Assembly (NCBI GenBank): GCA_963971405.1
Contig: OZ020492.1
Span: 13,442,151-13,506,150 of the forward strand
Source of the DNA: Psococerastis gibbosa
Taxonomy: Eukaryota; Arthropoda; Insecta; Psocodea; Psocidae
Direction of reading: 5' to 3'
DNA length: 64,000 nt
The position numbers and the translations under genes are program-made. Shown here piece after piece: positions 1 to 11,680 of this stretch; the stretch's first letter is position 1, and each line of letters begins with the position of its first letter. Under the pieces are notes generated by a model, which saw only the letters and a list, made by a program, of their open reading frames with translations, searched no databases and was not told the origin of the DNA.

Positions 1-503
1 GTATTTGTTGTAGGCTGGTTTCAAATTGACGTTTCTTGGATTTCGAGTATTGTGATGTGAATTGTTTTCTGTTTCTATGTTAGAATTCTTGTCAAAGAAG
101 TTATATTTAATTACTTTAAATGTATAGAGTTGTTTTAGGTTTAATATTTCGAGGTACTTATATTTATCATCAATGTGGTTAAATTTTTTGTTTAGTTTGT
201 TTGACAATATATTCTTAATTATTCTATTTTGGGCATTTTGCACTTTATTTACATAATAATAATAATAATTTAATGAGCAAGTTATTTCACTTATTTACGT
301 TCATTAATTTATTTTTAATAAATATATTACATCGGTAAAGGGGAGCCCTGGCCGAAGAAGAAAACAATTTCAATTTCATCAAGAAATTAAAGAATTAATT
401 AAACAAATTTCTCTTAATAAATTTAATGAAGGCGTCCACTTTTTTTCCAGTATCTCAAATATTGCTGAAAATGTTTATAGTAGAGCCATTAATGATTTGA
501 CGT

Positions 504-587
504 AAATTAGAAGAAATATTCCTCTGCATCTTATATCCCCCGAATATCTCAAAATGTAGAGGAGCATTTCTTCTAATTTTTTTCATC
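504..587. repeat. Small inverted-repeat element
   Basis: AAATTAGAAGAAATATTCCTC at the left is inverted as GAGGAGCATTTCTTCTAATTT at the right, around a ~25-bp loop. Related arms occur at 23,401-23,425 and 53,148-53,170. Confidence 0.7.
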
Positions 588-721
588 TTACCTATTGATG
601 GCTGTTGTCAATATTTCGTTAAAAATTTGGTTTTGTTTGTAAAAAAAATGATAGTGTCCTATTTGTTTTAAAAATTATATTATTAATGAGAAACATCACT
701 CTAGGATTCTGTCACTCTGTC

Positions 722-1510
722 AGTCGGACTCTTGCTACCCGATCATTGCGATTTTAATACCGGGGTTAATATAATACCATGTCACGTGATGGCATTAATT
801 TCAATTGTTTAAAATAAATGAACAGTAAATTTCAGAATTTTTTAAATTGTGATGTTGTCAATATTAATGAAAACCTGAACTGAAGCGACGCTGCCCTAGG
901 ACATATAAATATAAATAGCAAATGGAAATAAACATTAAAATGAACAAGGCATATATTAAGAATTGTAAATAATTTGTCTACATCTAATGGAGAAAAAATT
1001 AAGAAACTTACCAAAAATATAGCCGAGGATAATTCAATTGTTTAAATAGACACAATTTCTATTTTCCGCGCATAGCACTCTTGCAACAATTACCAACATC
1101 AAAAATTAAAAAATTCAGTTTTACTGTTCATTTATTTTAAACAGTTGCATTAATACCGTCACGTGGCATTTTATTAACACCGGTGTTAAATTCACCATAA
1201 TCGGGCTGCTGTTAAGTCATGAAAACAGTTTCTCCTCTAATTTTGCAATGAGGTTCTTTGAAGATTCATTCCGCGGCATTTGTCGATTAATATTTGCGGC
1301 TGTCCCAAATATGAAAAGCGTTTGTATAGCTTTGTCACGTGACATGTTATTATATTAACACCGGTGTTAAAATCACCATGATCGGGCTGCTGTTAAGTCA
1401 TGAAAACATTTTCCCCTCTAATTTTGCAATGAGGTTCTTTGAAGATTCATTCCGCGGCATTTGTGGATAAATATTTGCGGCTGTCCTAAATATGAAAAGC
1501 GTTTGCATAG
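722..1510. repeat. Inverted-repeat element with internal 176-bp tandem duplication
   Basis: 722-855 reads as the reverse complement of about 1,093-1,225, sharing ACTGTTCATTTATTTTAAAC and the motif GTCACGTG. The right part is duplicated in tandem with a period of 176 bp: copies at 1,158-1,333 and 1,334-1,510 share GATTCATTCCGCGGCATTTG. Confidence 0.85.
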
Positions 1511-1750
1511 CTTTGTTTCACAGTTCTCTCTATGTTTTTCTATACATTTTACATTGTGATATGTAGTTTCCTGTGATGTGCTCTTGGATACGTCTTATTC
1601 CCAGAGTTACGTTGGTAATACTATTACTGAAGACGGCGTGGAGTGCTTGCATAAGGAAAAGTAAAGGTATGCCTGATTTACTTTTTGAATTTATTTTTAA
1701 CAATCATGCCTGGTTCTAGAGTGCTTTCTAGACTATCGAGTACGCGAATG

Positions 1751-1897
1751 CTGAGGCGGGGATTCCACCAACGTCAATAGTGATAGTAAATGTATTTTGA
1801 CGTGGTAGCAGACATTTTTAGACAGTCTAAAAATGTCTGCTACCACGTCAAAATACATTTACTATCACTATTGACGTTGGTGGAAACCCCGCCTAAG
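1751..1897. repeat. 147-bp near-perfect palindrome (foldback MITE)
   Basis: Arms of 73 bp (1,751-1,823 and 1,825-1,897) around one base at 1,824, differing at only two positions. Inner motif GCAGACATTTTTAGAC, outer motif AGGCGGGG. It could form a long hairpin. Confidence 0.95.
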
Positions 1898-1989
1898 CAA
1901 GTATTAGTCACTTTGATACTTTGATAGGAACGGTTAGTAAAGACTAAATAGAATAAAGAATAAATTTGCTTTGGTCCCGCCAAAGCTTC

Positions 1990-2170
1990 ATATTCATTGA
2001 CGGGTAGCTGCCCCCCCCCCCCCCTATTTAGTAAATCTATTGTAAGTTAATGTATTACCCTCTTATTATTTAATCGATACAACATATGTTTCTTCTATTT
2101 TGACAACCAAATACCCCCCCCCCCCCCGCCCCCAAATGGGCTGGATCCGTTCCTGTTCAAATTGGGCCAT
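1990..2170. repeat. MITE with poly-C tracts at both ends
   Basis: About 180 bp with C14 at 2,011-2,024 near one end and C14 at 2,114-2,127 toward the other, followed by AAATGGGCTGGATCCGT. Related to 7,970-8,165: shared CTATTTTGA and AAATGGGCT..ATCCGT. Confidence 0.65.
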
Positions 2171-3507
2171 TGAAATGTAACTAACTGTTTTTTTAACTAT
2201 GTAAAAACGGGGGGGGGGGGAATAGACTAATGTGTTACAAGAGTTCACATATAGTTACATGTTCGATTATTTTCAATAACAAAAATTGATATCTAAGGCC
2301 CACCACGTTACGAAGACATTTCGTAAGTCTAGTTTTTTTTTTTTTTTAATTCTCTCCCACTTCAAAATCAATTATCGCATAAGACACAATTCATAGTCGT
2401 AAAGAGTGGAATTACCTAGGTGTACTACCAATTTAATTATTCTCAACCTGAATATGACGAATATGCCTTTTCTACATTACAAGAAGTACGGCTTACGAAT
2501 GTCATGGTAACGTGGTTGTGATATACATACCGTATGCAGTAAAGTAGGATAAAAATATTAAATTGTTGATGAGCTTCTCAGATAGGTTTGTTGAACGAGG
2601 TGCTGTATATTAAGATATTACCAGGCTACCAAAACTCTGTTTTCTAAATATTAATAATATAAATGATATTTTTTCATTTGTGAAATGAATTTGTTTTGAC
2701 GGAGATCGAGAGATATCGCCTCTGTCTGGGTTAATTGTGAGAGTGGGCCAGGCCCCAAATTCGCCCAATGGAAAATAAATGCAATTTTCATTTTTTCTTT
2801 TCTTTTTGTTTGAATATAGAAAATAGTTTAATGAATTGTCATTTGTCGTACCTTACTTAAAATATATAGTAGACTAAATTTTTAAATAACGATCCAAACA
2901 GACAATCTTTTAAAACAACTCACAAAGATCTGTACCCCAATAAAGCTACCTGATCATTAGAGGAACTTTTATTGTTTAAAGATATTTATTATTACTTGGT
3001 ACTGTGTTTATTTATGTATCATAATACGTAGGTTACAAACTATTTTGACAAAGCATTTGACTTTGTGAAGTTGTATATGCGGACATTATATCTTATCTTA
3101 CCCTGTGTTGACTATTTACTCCTAGCCTATTTACGTCATCCTTCAAATATACCTGATTCACCCCACCCAAATTAAATGTCAGCCTGCAGCTATGCTAAGG
3201 AAAGCTTATCTTTGTCTGTTCATGGCTAAAGCCCACGCAATGCTTATCAATGTATAGAGAACGATAACATATATGAAGGGAAGGTCTGAAATTCAATTAT
3301 GTCTATCATATCTACTTTTTTACTGGTTCACGAACTCAGATAAGACAGATTTCCAAATATTTAGTTAACAAAGAAGATCTGGCTATAATATAAACAAATA
3401 AATAGTGTAGAATACTCGAATTTTGTCGTGACCAAACTAAAGCTAAGGTGCTATGTCCCCATAATACTGAAGCACTGAAATAGGGAAATAAATACATAAA
3501 TAATGAG

Positions 3508-3810
3508 TTTTTGTTATACTTTTTTGTTAACTAAGCCAACATAGCGGAGTTATGCCTAGAATAGAATAGAATATTTCTGTATTGAGTCATAAAATGAAAC
3601 AATAGGCGTTCTAAAACCGAAGACACAATAAATAAATGAAACACTTAAAAATAGCCTAAAGCAATATAGTTGTTGGAGTCTGTAATGCCCTCTTTCACAC
3701 TCACCTAGGAACCCGGCCTGCTGTACATGCCCAGATGGCCAGAAAATGTAGCAACTGTGAGACTCGAACCAAAAACCTTTCCGGTGAAAGTCACTCTACA
3801 TGTCCTGACA
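3508..3810 (-). mobile_element. tRNA-derived SINE (family A), interrupted
   Basis: Copy of the main SINE family. Sense order is tRNA-like head with B box, body, CCAACCTAGCGGAGTTAGGG motif (here reversed), A/T-rich tail. A foreign ~130-bp segment at 3,556-3,688 interrupts it. That segment has repeated TTCTA units on its minus strand, like a LINE 3' tail. Confidence 0.75.
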
Positions 3811-4308
3811 ATCTTGAGCCAATAATGATCTTCGAGACAAGTAGAGGGGTGTATGGTGTAAGGAAAATGATCATAATGCCAACCTTCAAGCTCTTAGGAC
3901 GGTCCCCAGACTTTTATGCACCTATAAGACTAAATAATTTATGGTTATTAACATCTCACCTCTTCATTGGTTCTTGGCAGGCCCCCGCAGGTCATCTAGG
4001 TCCTCAGCCAGTAATGCGATATGCGAAGGTCGGGCGCGGTCCTCTGCGGTAGAATCGTAGAAAGGACGTAATATTGCTGGTGGGCCCGTGTTAAACAAGG
4101 TCATAAACCTGTAGTAAATGCAACGACTGGAGCAATTTGTAGATTCGACTGTAAAATTAAAGTATTTGAGATTTTGTAGCTTGTTATTTGCACCATCGCT
4201 CTGTTAATGAGATACTTAAGGCACTGATGGGCCCAAGCCCTAGCAAAAGCTTGGTTTGGCTTGGAAACAAAAAAAGCTTAGACATCCGAAACTTTTAAAA
4301 ATATCTTG

Positions 4309-4458
4309 TAGCGGTGGCAAGATGGTAGCGTTTTTGTACCTATGCGAGTTTCAACACTCCATGCTATCGGAGATGTGTCTTAACTCAACACGGGCACTAA
4401 CCTACAGAGGCGACTGTTGAGGTCAATCGGATACATTGAATTGTTTGAATGTTTGTTT
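4309..4458 (+). mobile_element. SINE-like repeat, family C
   Basis: Shares AACTCAACACGGG, ACCTACAG and GAGGTCAATCGGAT with copies at 10,916, 26,798 and 62,672. The 5' part (GGTGGCAAGATGGTAGCG) looks tRNA-derived. It sits inside another AT-rich repeat. Confidence 0.65.
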
Positions 4459-5504
4459 GCGATTATATCCCTATATATCTTTATAATCTCTATACCAAGC
4501 AAAAACATGGTTTGTCAAGATTTATCCAAATCATGCTCAACAAATGTTTTTAAAACTTATGCCCAACTATAAAGAAAGCTTGGTTTGGCTAAGTATCTAT
4601 AGGTTTGTCTTGGAAACAAACCTAATACCAAGCGAAGACAAACTTTAAAAAAAAAAAAAAATGGTACCCATAAATAATGGCTTTTTTATTCTTTTACTGA
4701 TCCTAGCGAAGTTGAAGTCCCGTGACCGCCTGTTTTTTTGTTTAAATTTTATTTATGTGTACATAAACATTTAATTGCCAATATTACCCCTTTTTACTTA
4801 AAACTTACTTATACTTTTAAGTATTACTAAATAACCATACTATAGGAAGTGCCATAGCACCGCCAGTTTTACATGCCCTTCTAAATTCTAGATTCGTTTG
4901 TGGACGACTAGTTGGTCATACTTCAGTGCACCGAAATGGGTAACGCTGGTACTGGACTAAAGCTGTGTGGGTTCCAAACACGATATTGGTGACGCTATAT
5001 CGAAAAGCTTTGAGGCGATTTGTCCTATTGTTGAGGCTGTACACGTATTCTCTCACTGCGAGAACAATAGATTGATGTATAATTATCCTGGAATTCTATG
5101 ACTGTATCGCTCCATTGACATTCCTTAATAGGGCCTATAATTTGGAATAATGTAGCTAAGGAAATGGTAACTGCAGATCATATCCGCTTTGAAGCCGAAA
5201 AGGGGGGAATGTTGTTTGAATGTCACGCAGGGTATACCGGCCTAAATGATTGTGGGCACTAATGAAAGAATCTTTGTGGAGTCGGATTATAAGGACTGCG
5301 AATGTAAGGATGGTATGATGAGGGTCCTGGTTTAGTTCCTTACAGACCCGCAATATGTTTTTGTAATGTATCGGAGGGAGGGATCAGGGTGTTTTAGAGG
5401 AACCTGACTGTTGACCTTGGCCATACTTAGATCACCCCAAAATAGGCTGGTTTCTATTTTAATATTTGGGACATGCTACTTTGAAAACTAACACCCAATA
5501 ATTT

Positions 5505-5592
5505 GTTGTGTTTATTGACTTTTTAATTTTTTAATTAACTAACAAAGCAAGTTATTAAATATTTGGCACATGTAAGTTCTTCGAGGCTAACA
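5505..5592. repeat. TTAA foldback arm fragment
   Basis: Diverged arm piece: TTTTAATTAACTAACAAAGC, TTATTAAATATTTGGC, AAGTTCTTCGAGG. It sits directly before the retrotransposon fragment at 5,590. Confidence 0.5.
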
Positions 5593-6050
5593 ACATCGAC
5601 ATAAATGTTAGAAAAAGACTGCATAAATCACTAGTATGGAGCATACTGCTTTATGGCAGTGAGACATGGTGCATACACGAAAGAAGCAAAAAGAAGCTGG
5701 AGGCTTTTAAAATGTGGTGCTATAGGAGAATGCTGGAAATATCTTGGAGAGACCACATAACGAATGAAAAATATAAATGATAAAAGATCCCTAATTACCT
5801 CCATTTCGGTGAGAAGAGCAAAATGGATGGGTCACCTGATCAGACAGGAAGGACTCTTAAGCACCATAATTGAAGGCACAATCGAAGGCACCAATGCAAG
5901 AGGGCGACCAAGGAAGGCGTACGCAGAAGACCTCAAGAAAGATATGAGATGCGGAACCTACTTGGAACTCAAGAAAACGGCCCAAGACAGGGAGGAGTGG
6001 AGAAGGAGGTGGAAAGATTTGCTGCAAACCAATCGCTAGATTGCAACTAC
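5590..6050 (+). pseudogene. Non-LTR retrotransposon, 3' end of reverse transcriptase ORF
   Basis: Translates as a degraded end of an endonuclease/reverse-transcriptase protein. An upstream part reads LLYGSETWCIHERSKKKLEA and CYRRMLEISWRDHI. After a frameshift near 5,765 follow RAKWMGHLIRQ, RGRPRKAYAEDLKKDM and DREEWRRRW, typical of the C-terminal tail of insect non-LTR elements. The 5' part of the element is missing. Clade not resolved. Confidence 0.75.
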
Positions 6051-6883
6051 AGAAGAAGAAGTTCTACTAAGAAGATTACTTTATGCATCATAGTACATCA
6101 TATAAAAGGAAATATTAAATTTTTGGTACTTAAGTTCTTTCATAAAAACCAGTGGGGACTAAAATTTCGCGTACTCTGGGATTTTTGGAAAAACTAAAAA
6201 AAAACGGAAATTAAACTCCGCTCCTATGTAGAACTCTAGGATGCAAGACTCACCATACATTGAAAAATGGTAAATCGTAAACATAAACGAAACTTTTGTT
6301 TATGTTTAGAACGGACTGCACTTACCATAGGTGCACCAACTGTTCTATATAGAGCTCTAAGATGCAAGTTGGGAGCCGCAATAAGGTACCTCCCACGGTA
6401 GTTAGAAAGTCTTGATAAGGTACACTGTGTGGCGCCGCCATGCATTAGAACCTGGTGACGCCGTCCATTATTCCCTACCTAGACTTTTCTAGCGATCATG
6501 GGAGTTATCGGGTCTGTTGCTTTAGCGTGGCTGTTTGCAGCAGAAAACAAGCTACACAATGCCTGAAATTATTTCTCAATGGTGATAGCTACATTTTTAC
6601 TTATAGAGGTCCCTTGTTTCAGTGCAGCTTCTGGGTTATATTCTATTTTCTATGAATTTTGGAGGGGGCCACGGCCCTTGGGTACAGGCCTGCTTACAAA
6701 ACCCATGAATTTATCATCCGGCTTTAATAAGACAGTCAACATCGATTTTAGAGGTGTATGCATTTTATGCTCAAACTTTGGAATTAGTCCGGTTTTCATG
6801 ACAAATTAAGATAAAGACATAGGGCAACAATATTGTGGTCACTGAATTAAAAAAAAAATGTTGTGGCACGTTACACCAATGAG

Positions 6884-7003
6884 GAGCAAGGCCCGAGGAC
6901 TGGTAGAGGATCCTCTCTCTTTACTACTGCACTATTAGGGACGTTGCGGTCAGCAACATGTCCGGCAGCCGCGTTTTTTCCAGCCTCGTTTCATAGTCTA
7001 GTT
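6884..7003 (-). mobile_element. SINE-like repeat, family B fragment
   Basis: Reverse complement contains CGCGGCTGCCGGACATGTTG and CTACCAGTCCTCGGGC, the 3' half of the family. Confidence 0.65.
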
Positions 7004-7147
7004 CACTCCGAACTGGACTACCCACTTAGCTATAGTGATTCGCGCAAGGCAAGTAATAGGCATTGCTTGTGTTTATAATAACAAAGGCTTTCACGGCCGG
7101 ACTGTTGCAGCCTCCGAGATACAATATAAGAAGTCTACGCAGTTCCA

Positions 7148-7179
7148 CTGAAGAAGTCGGCCGCAGATGCTGACGAAAC
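7148..7179 (+). other. Hammerhead-like motif in a retroelement remnant
   Basis: CTGAAGA (7,148-7,154), a 6-bp stem GTCGGC/GCTGAC (7,156-7,161 with 7,169-7,174, one G-U pair) and GAAAC (7,175-7,179), the order of a hammerhead ribozyme core. One extra A (7,155) departs from the strict consensus, and convincing stems I and III were not found. Motifs of this kind occur in the repeats of Penelope-like elements. Confidence 0.35.
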
Positions 7180-7721
7180 GTTTGGAAGTACGCTTTCAGA
7201 ACGACCACGGTCTGTCATCCCGGATTCTACTGCTTCGTAATTTCTTCCGCAAAGTCCTTTCGAAAGATGTCAACCACTTGCCCTGCGTTTTCAACTTCTT
7301 GCATTGCAGGGTAAGAAGCAAGAATGCTTGCTTCTCGTGCGAAACACTACTCGGATGGGCAAACTAAATTGAGCCGTGCGTCCGTATAGTGTTAATATAA
7401 TGAGTTTGCCCTTCCATTTGCAGACGTATAGATTTATCGAAGCTTTAGGCTAATGAAGATGAGGAGGGAGTGTTGTCCCGTTGTGGTCCTGAGCCAGTGG
7501 GTGGTCGTACAGGCCCCGGGCACTTGTCCGCTCGCTAATGACGCCACTGCGTTCACAGAGGACCGCGGCTCCCTTAATAACGGCTGAGGCCGGCCGATCT
7601 CATGTCTGGTGTGGCTACCAACGCATAGCTGCACCATATTAAGACACTTTGGGTGCTGCTAATGGGGAATTAGTGGTTCTAAGAGGGCCGTCTCGTTTGC
7701 ATGTGTCGGGGCTCTGGTCAG

Positions 7722-7962
7722 CAATAGTCGAGTTGGTAGAGATCTGGTCTATGGAACGGAACGTCATGGTTCGAGACTTGACATGAAAGGAATATTTTTC
7801 CTGGCCTGGATTCACCCGATCCTAGTGGTCTATTACCTACTCAGGTAGGGGAAGGCGTGGCTGCCGGGCATGTTGCTGACCACATCTCAAATAGAGCAGT
7901 GGTGACGATATACCAGTCCTCAGGTCTAGAGCATCATTTCTTTGTCGAGCCACGACGTTTTT
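7722..7962 (+). mobile_element. SINE-like repeat, family B
   Basis: tRNA-like start (AGTCGAGTTGGTAGAG, GGTTCGAGACT) followed by a body with GGCTGCCGGGCATGTTGCTG and CAGTCCTCAGGTCTAGAG. Other copies are listed at 6,884, 9,878, 25,618, 33,692, 50,990, 55,942 and 59,165. Confidence 0.7.
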
Positions 7963-7969
7963 TACTCCC

Positions 7970-8165
7970 ACCCACGGAAGGATACAGGGTGTAGCTGCCC
8001 CCCCATAATTTAGTGTTAACGTTTACCCATAATTTAGTGTTATGTTTATTATTGTACGATTATTTGTTACGCTCCAATTCAATTTAATCGGTACTACATA
8101 TGTTTGTTCTATTTTGATCTGCAACTACCCCCCCCCCCCAAATGGGCTTAATCCGTCCCTGCTCC
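7970..8165. repeat. MITE with poly-C tracts, second copy
   Basis: GTAGCTGCCCCCCC at the left and C12 (8,128-8,139) followed by AAATGGGCTTAATCCGTCCC at the right, as in the copy at 1,990. A family A SINE begins ~30 bp downstream. Confidence 0.65.
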
Positions 8166-8195
8166 CACCCCTAGCCCGAGAGCTGGCGACGACTA

Positions 8196-8420
8196 CACAT
8201 AAATAAATATGGACTTTTTATTGTTTCTATTACTAAGCCAACCTAGCGGAGTTAGGGCTATAAAGCCCTCTTTTACACTCATCTGGGAAGGCCCGGGACC
8301 GCCTGCTTTACATGCCCTCCGAAGCATGGTCAGAAAATGTAGCCAGTGTGGGACTCGAACCAACAACCTTTCGGGTGAAAGTCAGAGCCCGTACCACTAC
8401 GCTACATGTCGTGACATCTG
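8196..8420 (-). mobile_element. tRNA-derived SINE (family A), near full length
   Basis: Reverse complement shows the head with a perfect Pol III B box (GGTTCGAGTCC), the body with GGCATGTAAAGCAGGCGGTC, and the tail ending in TAAATA repeats. One of the best preserved copies, about 225 bp. Confidence 0.85.
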
Positions 8421-8983
8421 CACCTCTACTTGACATGAATCCAGAAAAAATGGTAAATATTTCCTGTGTATGACAACCTATTAGACCCTGAGGTCTTAAG
8501 GAAATCTTTCCAATTTTTTTTTAAAACACCATGGGGTGAGAGTTAATCTGCTTAATCAATTTAAGGGCCCAGAGTTCTGTTATTGACAATAACTCCCTCT
8601 AAAGAACCTCCTAAAATATATTAACTGCGATAATACACATTAGATTTTGTCTTGTCAACTATCGTTAATCCATAAAATCTACTAAGTGAGTCCTATTTCG
8701 GGTATTCGTCTTCTTCTTCGTTTTAGAATTTTTCATTTTACAGATTAACAATAGTTCATTTTAACAAATGTATCGTGTATTGTAGTTCATATATTTCAGG
8801 ATATATTTTTGTCAATTTATTTGTCACTACTGTGGAACGAGAATTTAAATTATTAGCTGCCATGCCATGTTGTTTTTCAAGAATATGGAAATTAGCTCAG
8901 TATGGGGGACTGTCATGTTTCGCAAAAATCGTAGTCCTGTTCCTTTTGGCGAAATGGTGCAGGATGTCTATCTCTAATTACTA

Positions 8984-9062
8984 TTTAAATAAATAAATAA
9001 ACCTTGACTTTTTGTTGTTCTCTTACTAAGCCAACCCAGCGGAGTTAGGGCTATAAAAGTAT
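8984..9062 (-). mobile_element. SINE family A fragment (3' half)
   Basis: Only the tail and the CCAACCCAGCGGAGTTAGGG region are present. It breaks off after GCTATAAA. Confidence 0.7.
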
Positions 9063-9877
9063 TTTAGGAATAAACTGTGTTCCCGTGACCCGTCCCCCAC
9101 TTTTTCGCTCACGCTGTCCCGCTTCGCCACAGAAATTTCCTGCTGCCCATATGTTCCTTAAATTAATTTAAAAAGTTGCTGCCCCTAATCCATTTGGATG
9201 AAAAGTCTACTCATGTGGAACGACCCTTTCGGGTCAAAAGAGACCGTCATAAGAAAAACTTTAAAGTTTATCCATTGAAATGAATAGGGCCCCTAAGTTT
9301 TCTTTATACATAATATATATACCGTTTTCCGAGTTTTCAATCCTTTCGATTTGCAATAATGTTGACATTAGTTAATTAAATTATATTGGTTTCTCCAAGT
9401 ACCTATTCAGACCCAAAACTCATTTGTTAGAGCTTTTATAGAGTTAAATGAATTACTGTCATACAGGTTTTCCCTTGAACGTTGGAAAATATGAAAATTG
9501 GGAGTTGGGAGAAATTGTTTGGAAGATGTTTTCGATGCCATTTTTTCGTGTTTGTTTTGCCCCTAAGCAGTGGCATAAGTGCTATAATGACGATTCTGGT
9601 TATTTATTGATTTCCTTCCTTCCGAATCAATTTTTATTGCCAATATCAGGAGGAGTAGCCATTACTTTAAATGATACTGATTTTATTTTTTTAATCTATG
9701 GCGAAGTGAAAATTCAAGAAATTTGTTGGTTGGATTTATATGGATAAATTACAATGATAATACTTTTAAGAGGATTTTGATCGTACTTTCTGTTCACCTC
9801 TTGGTTACCACCTATTTTTCATTTAATTTTTTAATATTTAAACTAAAAATTTAGTCTGAGTTAGTACTAGTTTTAAG

Positions 9878-10116
9878 CTCTCAATAGTCCAGTTAGTAGA
9901 GAACTGTGCAATGAAACGGAAAGTCGAGGTTCGAGACTCAACGTAGAAGGAAATAAAATCCGCTGACCCTGGGTCACAAAACCCAATTGGGTACCTTTCA
10001 TTAGCTGGTAGGGGGAAAACGCGGCTGGCGGGTATGTTGCTGACCCCAAAATCCCAAATGCTCTATCAGTCTTCAGGCCTAGAGTCTTATTGGGTTGCCG
10101 TGCCGCTGTGTTTTTT
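9878..10116 (+). mobile_element. SINE-like repeat, family B
   Basis: Full-length copy: CAATAGTCCAGTTAGTAGAG, B-box-like GGTTCGAGACT and GGCGGGTATGTTGCTGACC, ending near CCGTGCCGCTGTG. Confidence 0.7.
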
Positions 10117-10876
10117 TTAGTTGTAAATACATAATATAATTTTTGGAGCGGTGATTTTTAGCTATAGTAAAACTGAACTGAAATTTCTCTTTTTTCACAG
10201 TTTTGGAAAAATTACACAAAACCTAAAGTTTTAAGTGTAAAATAGTTATTAAAACACCTTGTATAGGTTTTTTATAACCTAAAAATATTACTAACTTTAA
10301 AAAATGCGAGATTTGGGTGATACACATGTGGTCAAATACTGCTGGTATTTAATAAAACAAACTGTTTATATATGTCTTATACTATGAGATCCACCGATAA
10401 ATTATATATTGCTTAAAAAACTATTTTCGAAATAGTTTCCTCTACAATTTTTCATTATTCCCGTACAAGTACCCTAGCTGGATAAAGTCATAATGTACAT
10501 TTTATAACTACAAATTCCCATGGGTCAATTTTTGAATGATGCTATTACGCGATGTTGCATATGAAATGTGTTTTTTAAGACCGTCAATATGTTACTTAAT
10601 GATCGGCTAGCTTTTATGAGCACATGCATGGCATAATGACTCGGTGTCATTAGTTACAGCATTCTAATTTCTGGCTCTTATTACATTTTACGATCTATCG
10701 TCAAAAAACACGGATCAATTGGTTGTGTTGATGGAGTTCTATACATGGGCGTCGCCAGCTATGGATACGGTAGGCCGACTGCCCCCCCCCCCCCCCGGTA
10801 GTGAGTTCAAAAATTATTTATAAATGAATCCTACATTGAATCATTTCATTGGTTTTCACATTTTGACGAGTGTTAC

Positions 10877-10915
10877 GTTTTTTTTTTTTTTTTTTTTTTT
10901 TTTTTGTTTTTTTTA
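10877..10915. repeat. Poly-T tract
   Basis: About 35 T with a single G; adjoins a reversed family C SINE and may be its A-tail. Confidence 0.85.
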
Positions 10916-11060
10916 AAGATTATTCGCATACAAATCCAATTCAATGAATGTATCCGAATAACATCTTCAGTCGCTTCTGTAGGTAATACCTGTGTTGAGT
11001 TACGACTGGTCACCGATCGCATGTGTAGACTCGCACAAGTACGAACAAGCTACCACTATC
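10916..11060 (-). mobile_element. SINE-like repeat, family C
   Basis: Reverse copy beside a ~35-bp poly-T run (10,877-10,915), probably its reversed A-tail or an adjacent homopolymer. Confidence 0.6.
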
Positions 11061-11489
11061 GACGTCCTTTCCTTACATATATGTGGCCGTCAATGAAACC
11101 GATTTGCCGTAATTATGCGACTCCTTCCTGCGAACACCCCTACAATGCGATTTTTATACAACTCATGTTCCTGTGAAAATATTAGTTTCTTCTATTTACT
11201 AATTCTTTAGCGATGTGAAATTTGATTTTGTCACCCGAGTTGCTTCTTAGGGTAGCCAGATTTCGGGAATAAAACTGGGCCCGTACCTGAAGGGTCTCCT
11301 GCTCACTAATCCTTTAATAAAATGGATGAGAACTGAAAATGTTAAACATAGATGTGTCAAGGCGAGCTATGCTACAGGAAAGTGGCTACATCATGAACGA
11401 GGAAATTATTAAAGTGAAGGTTCTTTAATTGAACATCATTTCACAATAAAGAATCTGATTAAATTATTATTAAATTGAGTGGAAAATAA

Positions 11490-11680
11490 AAATATTTTTG
11501 AAATAGTGAGGAAATTTCTTGGTGGAGTAAACCCTGGGCTGGTGTACATGGAGAACGTATACCAGTTTGCCAATGGCCCCAAATGCATTCGAAAACAATA
11601 CAAATAAAGTGCAAAATCCATGGGGTCGTTTGCATTGGACAAGGGGCCTAACTAGGCCTGGGTCCATGAAAAGTCCTTAA
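11490..11680 (-). repeat. Dispersed repeat F, partial
   Basis: Reverse copy containing GAGAACGTATACCAGTTTGC and CCATGGGGTCGTTTGCATTG; one end is missing. Confidence 0.6.

Noticed and set aside
1158..1510. CRISPR-like or satellite array
   Set aside because: Only two tandem units of 176 bp without spacers; a local duplication inside an inverted-repeat element.
8209..8433. Short open frames containing CSQCGTRTNNLSGES-type peptides, also at 3,735, 34,456 and 62,905
   Set aside because: These are translations of the reversed family A SINE, which explains their similarity to one another.
9448..9747. 99-codon open frame on the + strand
   Set aside because: No family resemblance, no splice context and composition like the flanks; likely chance.
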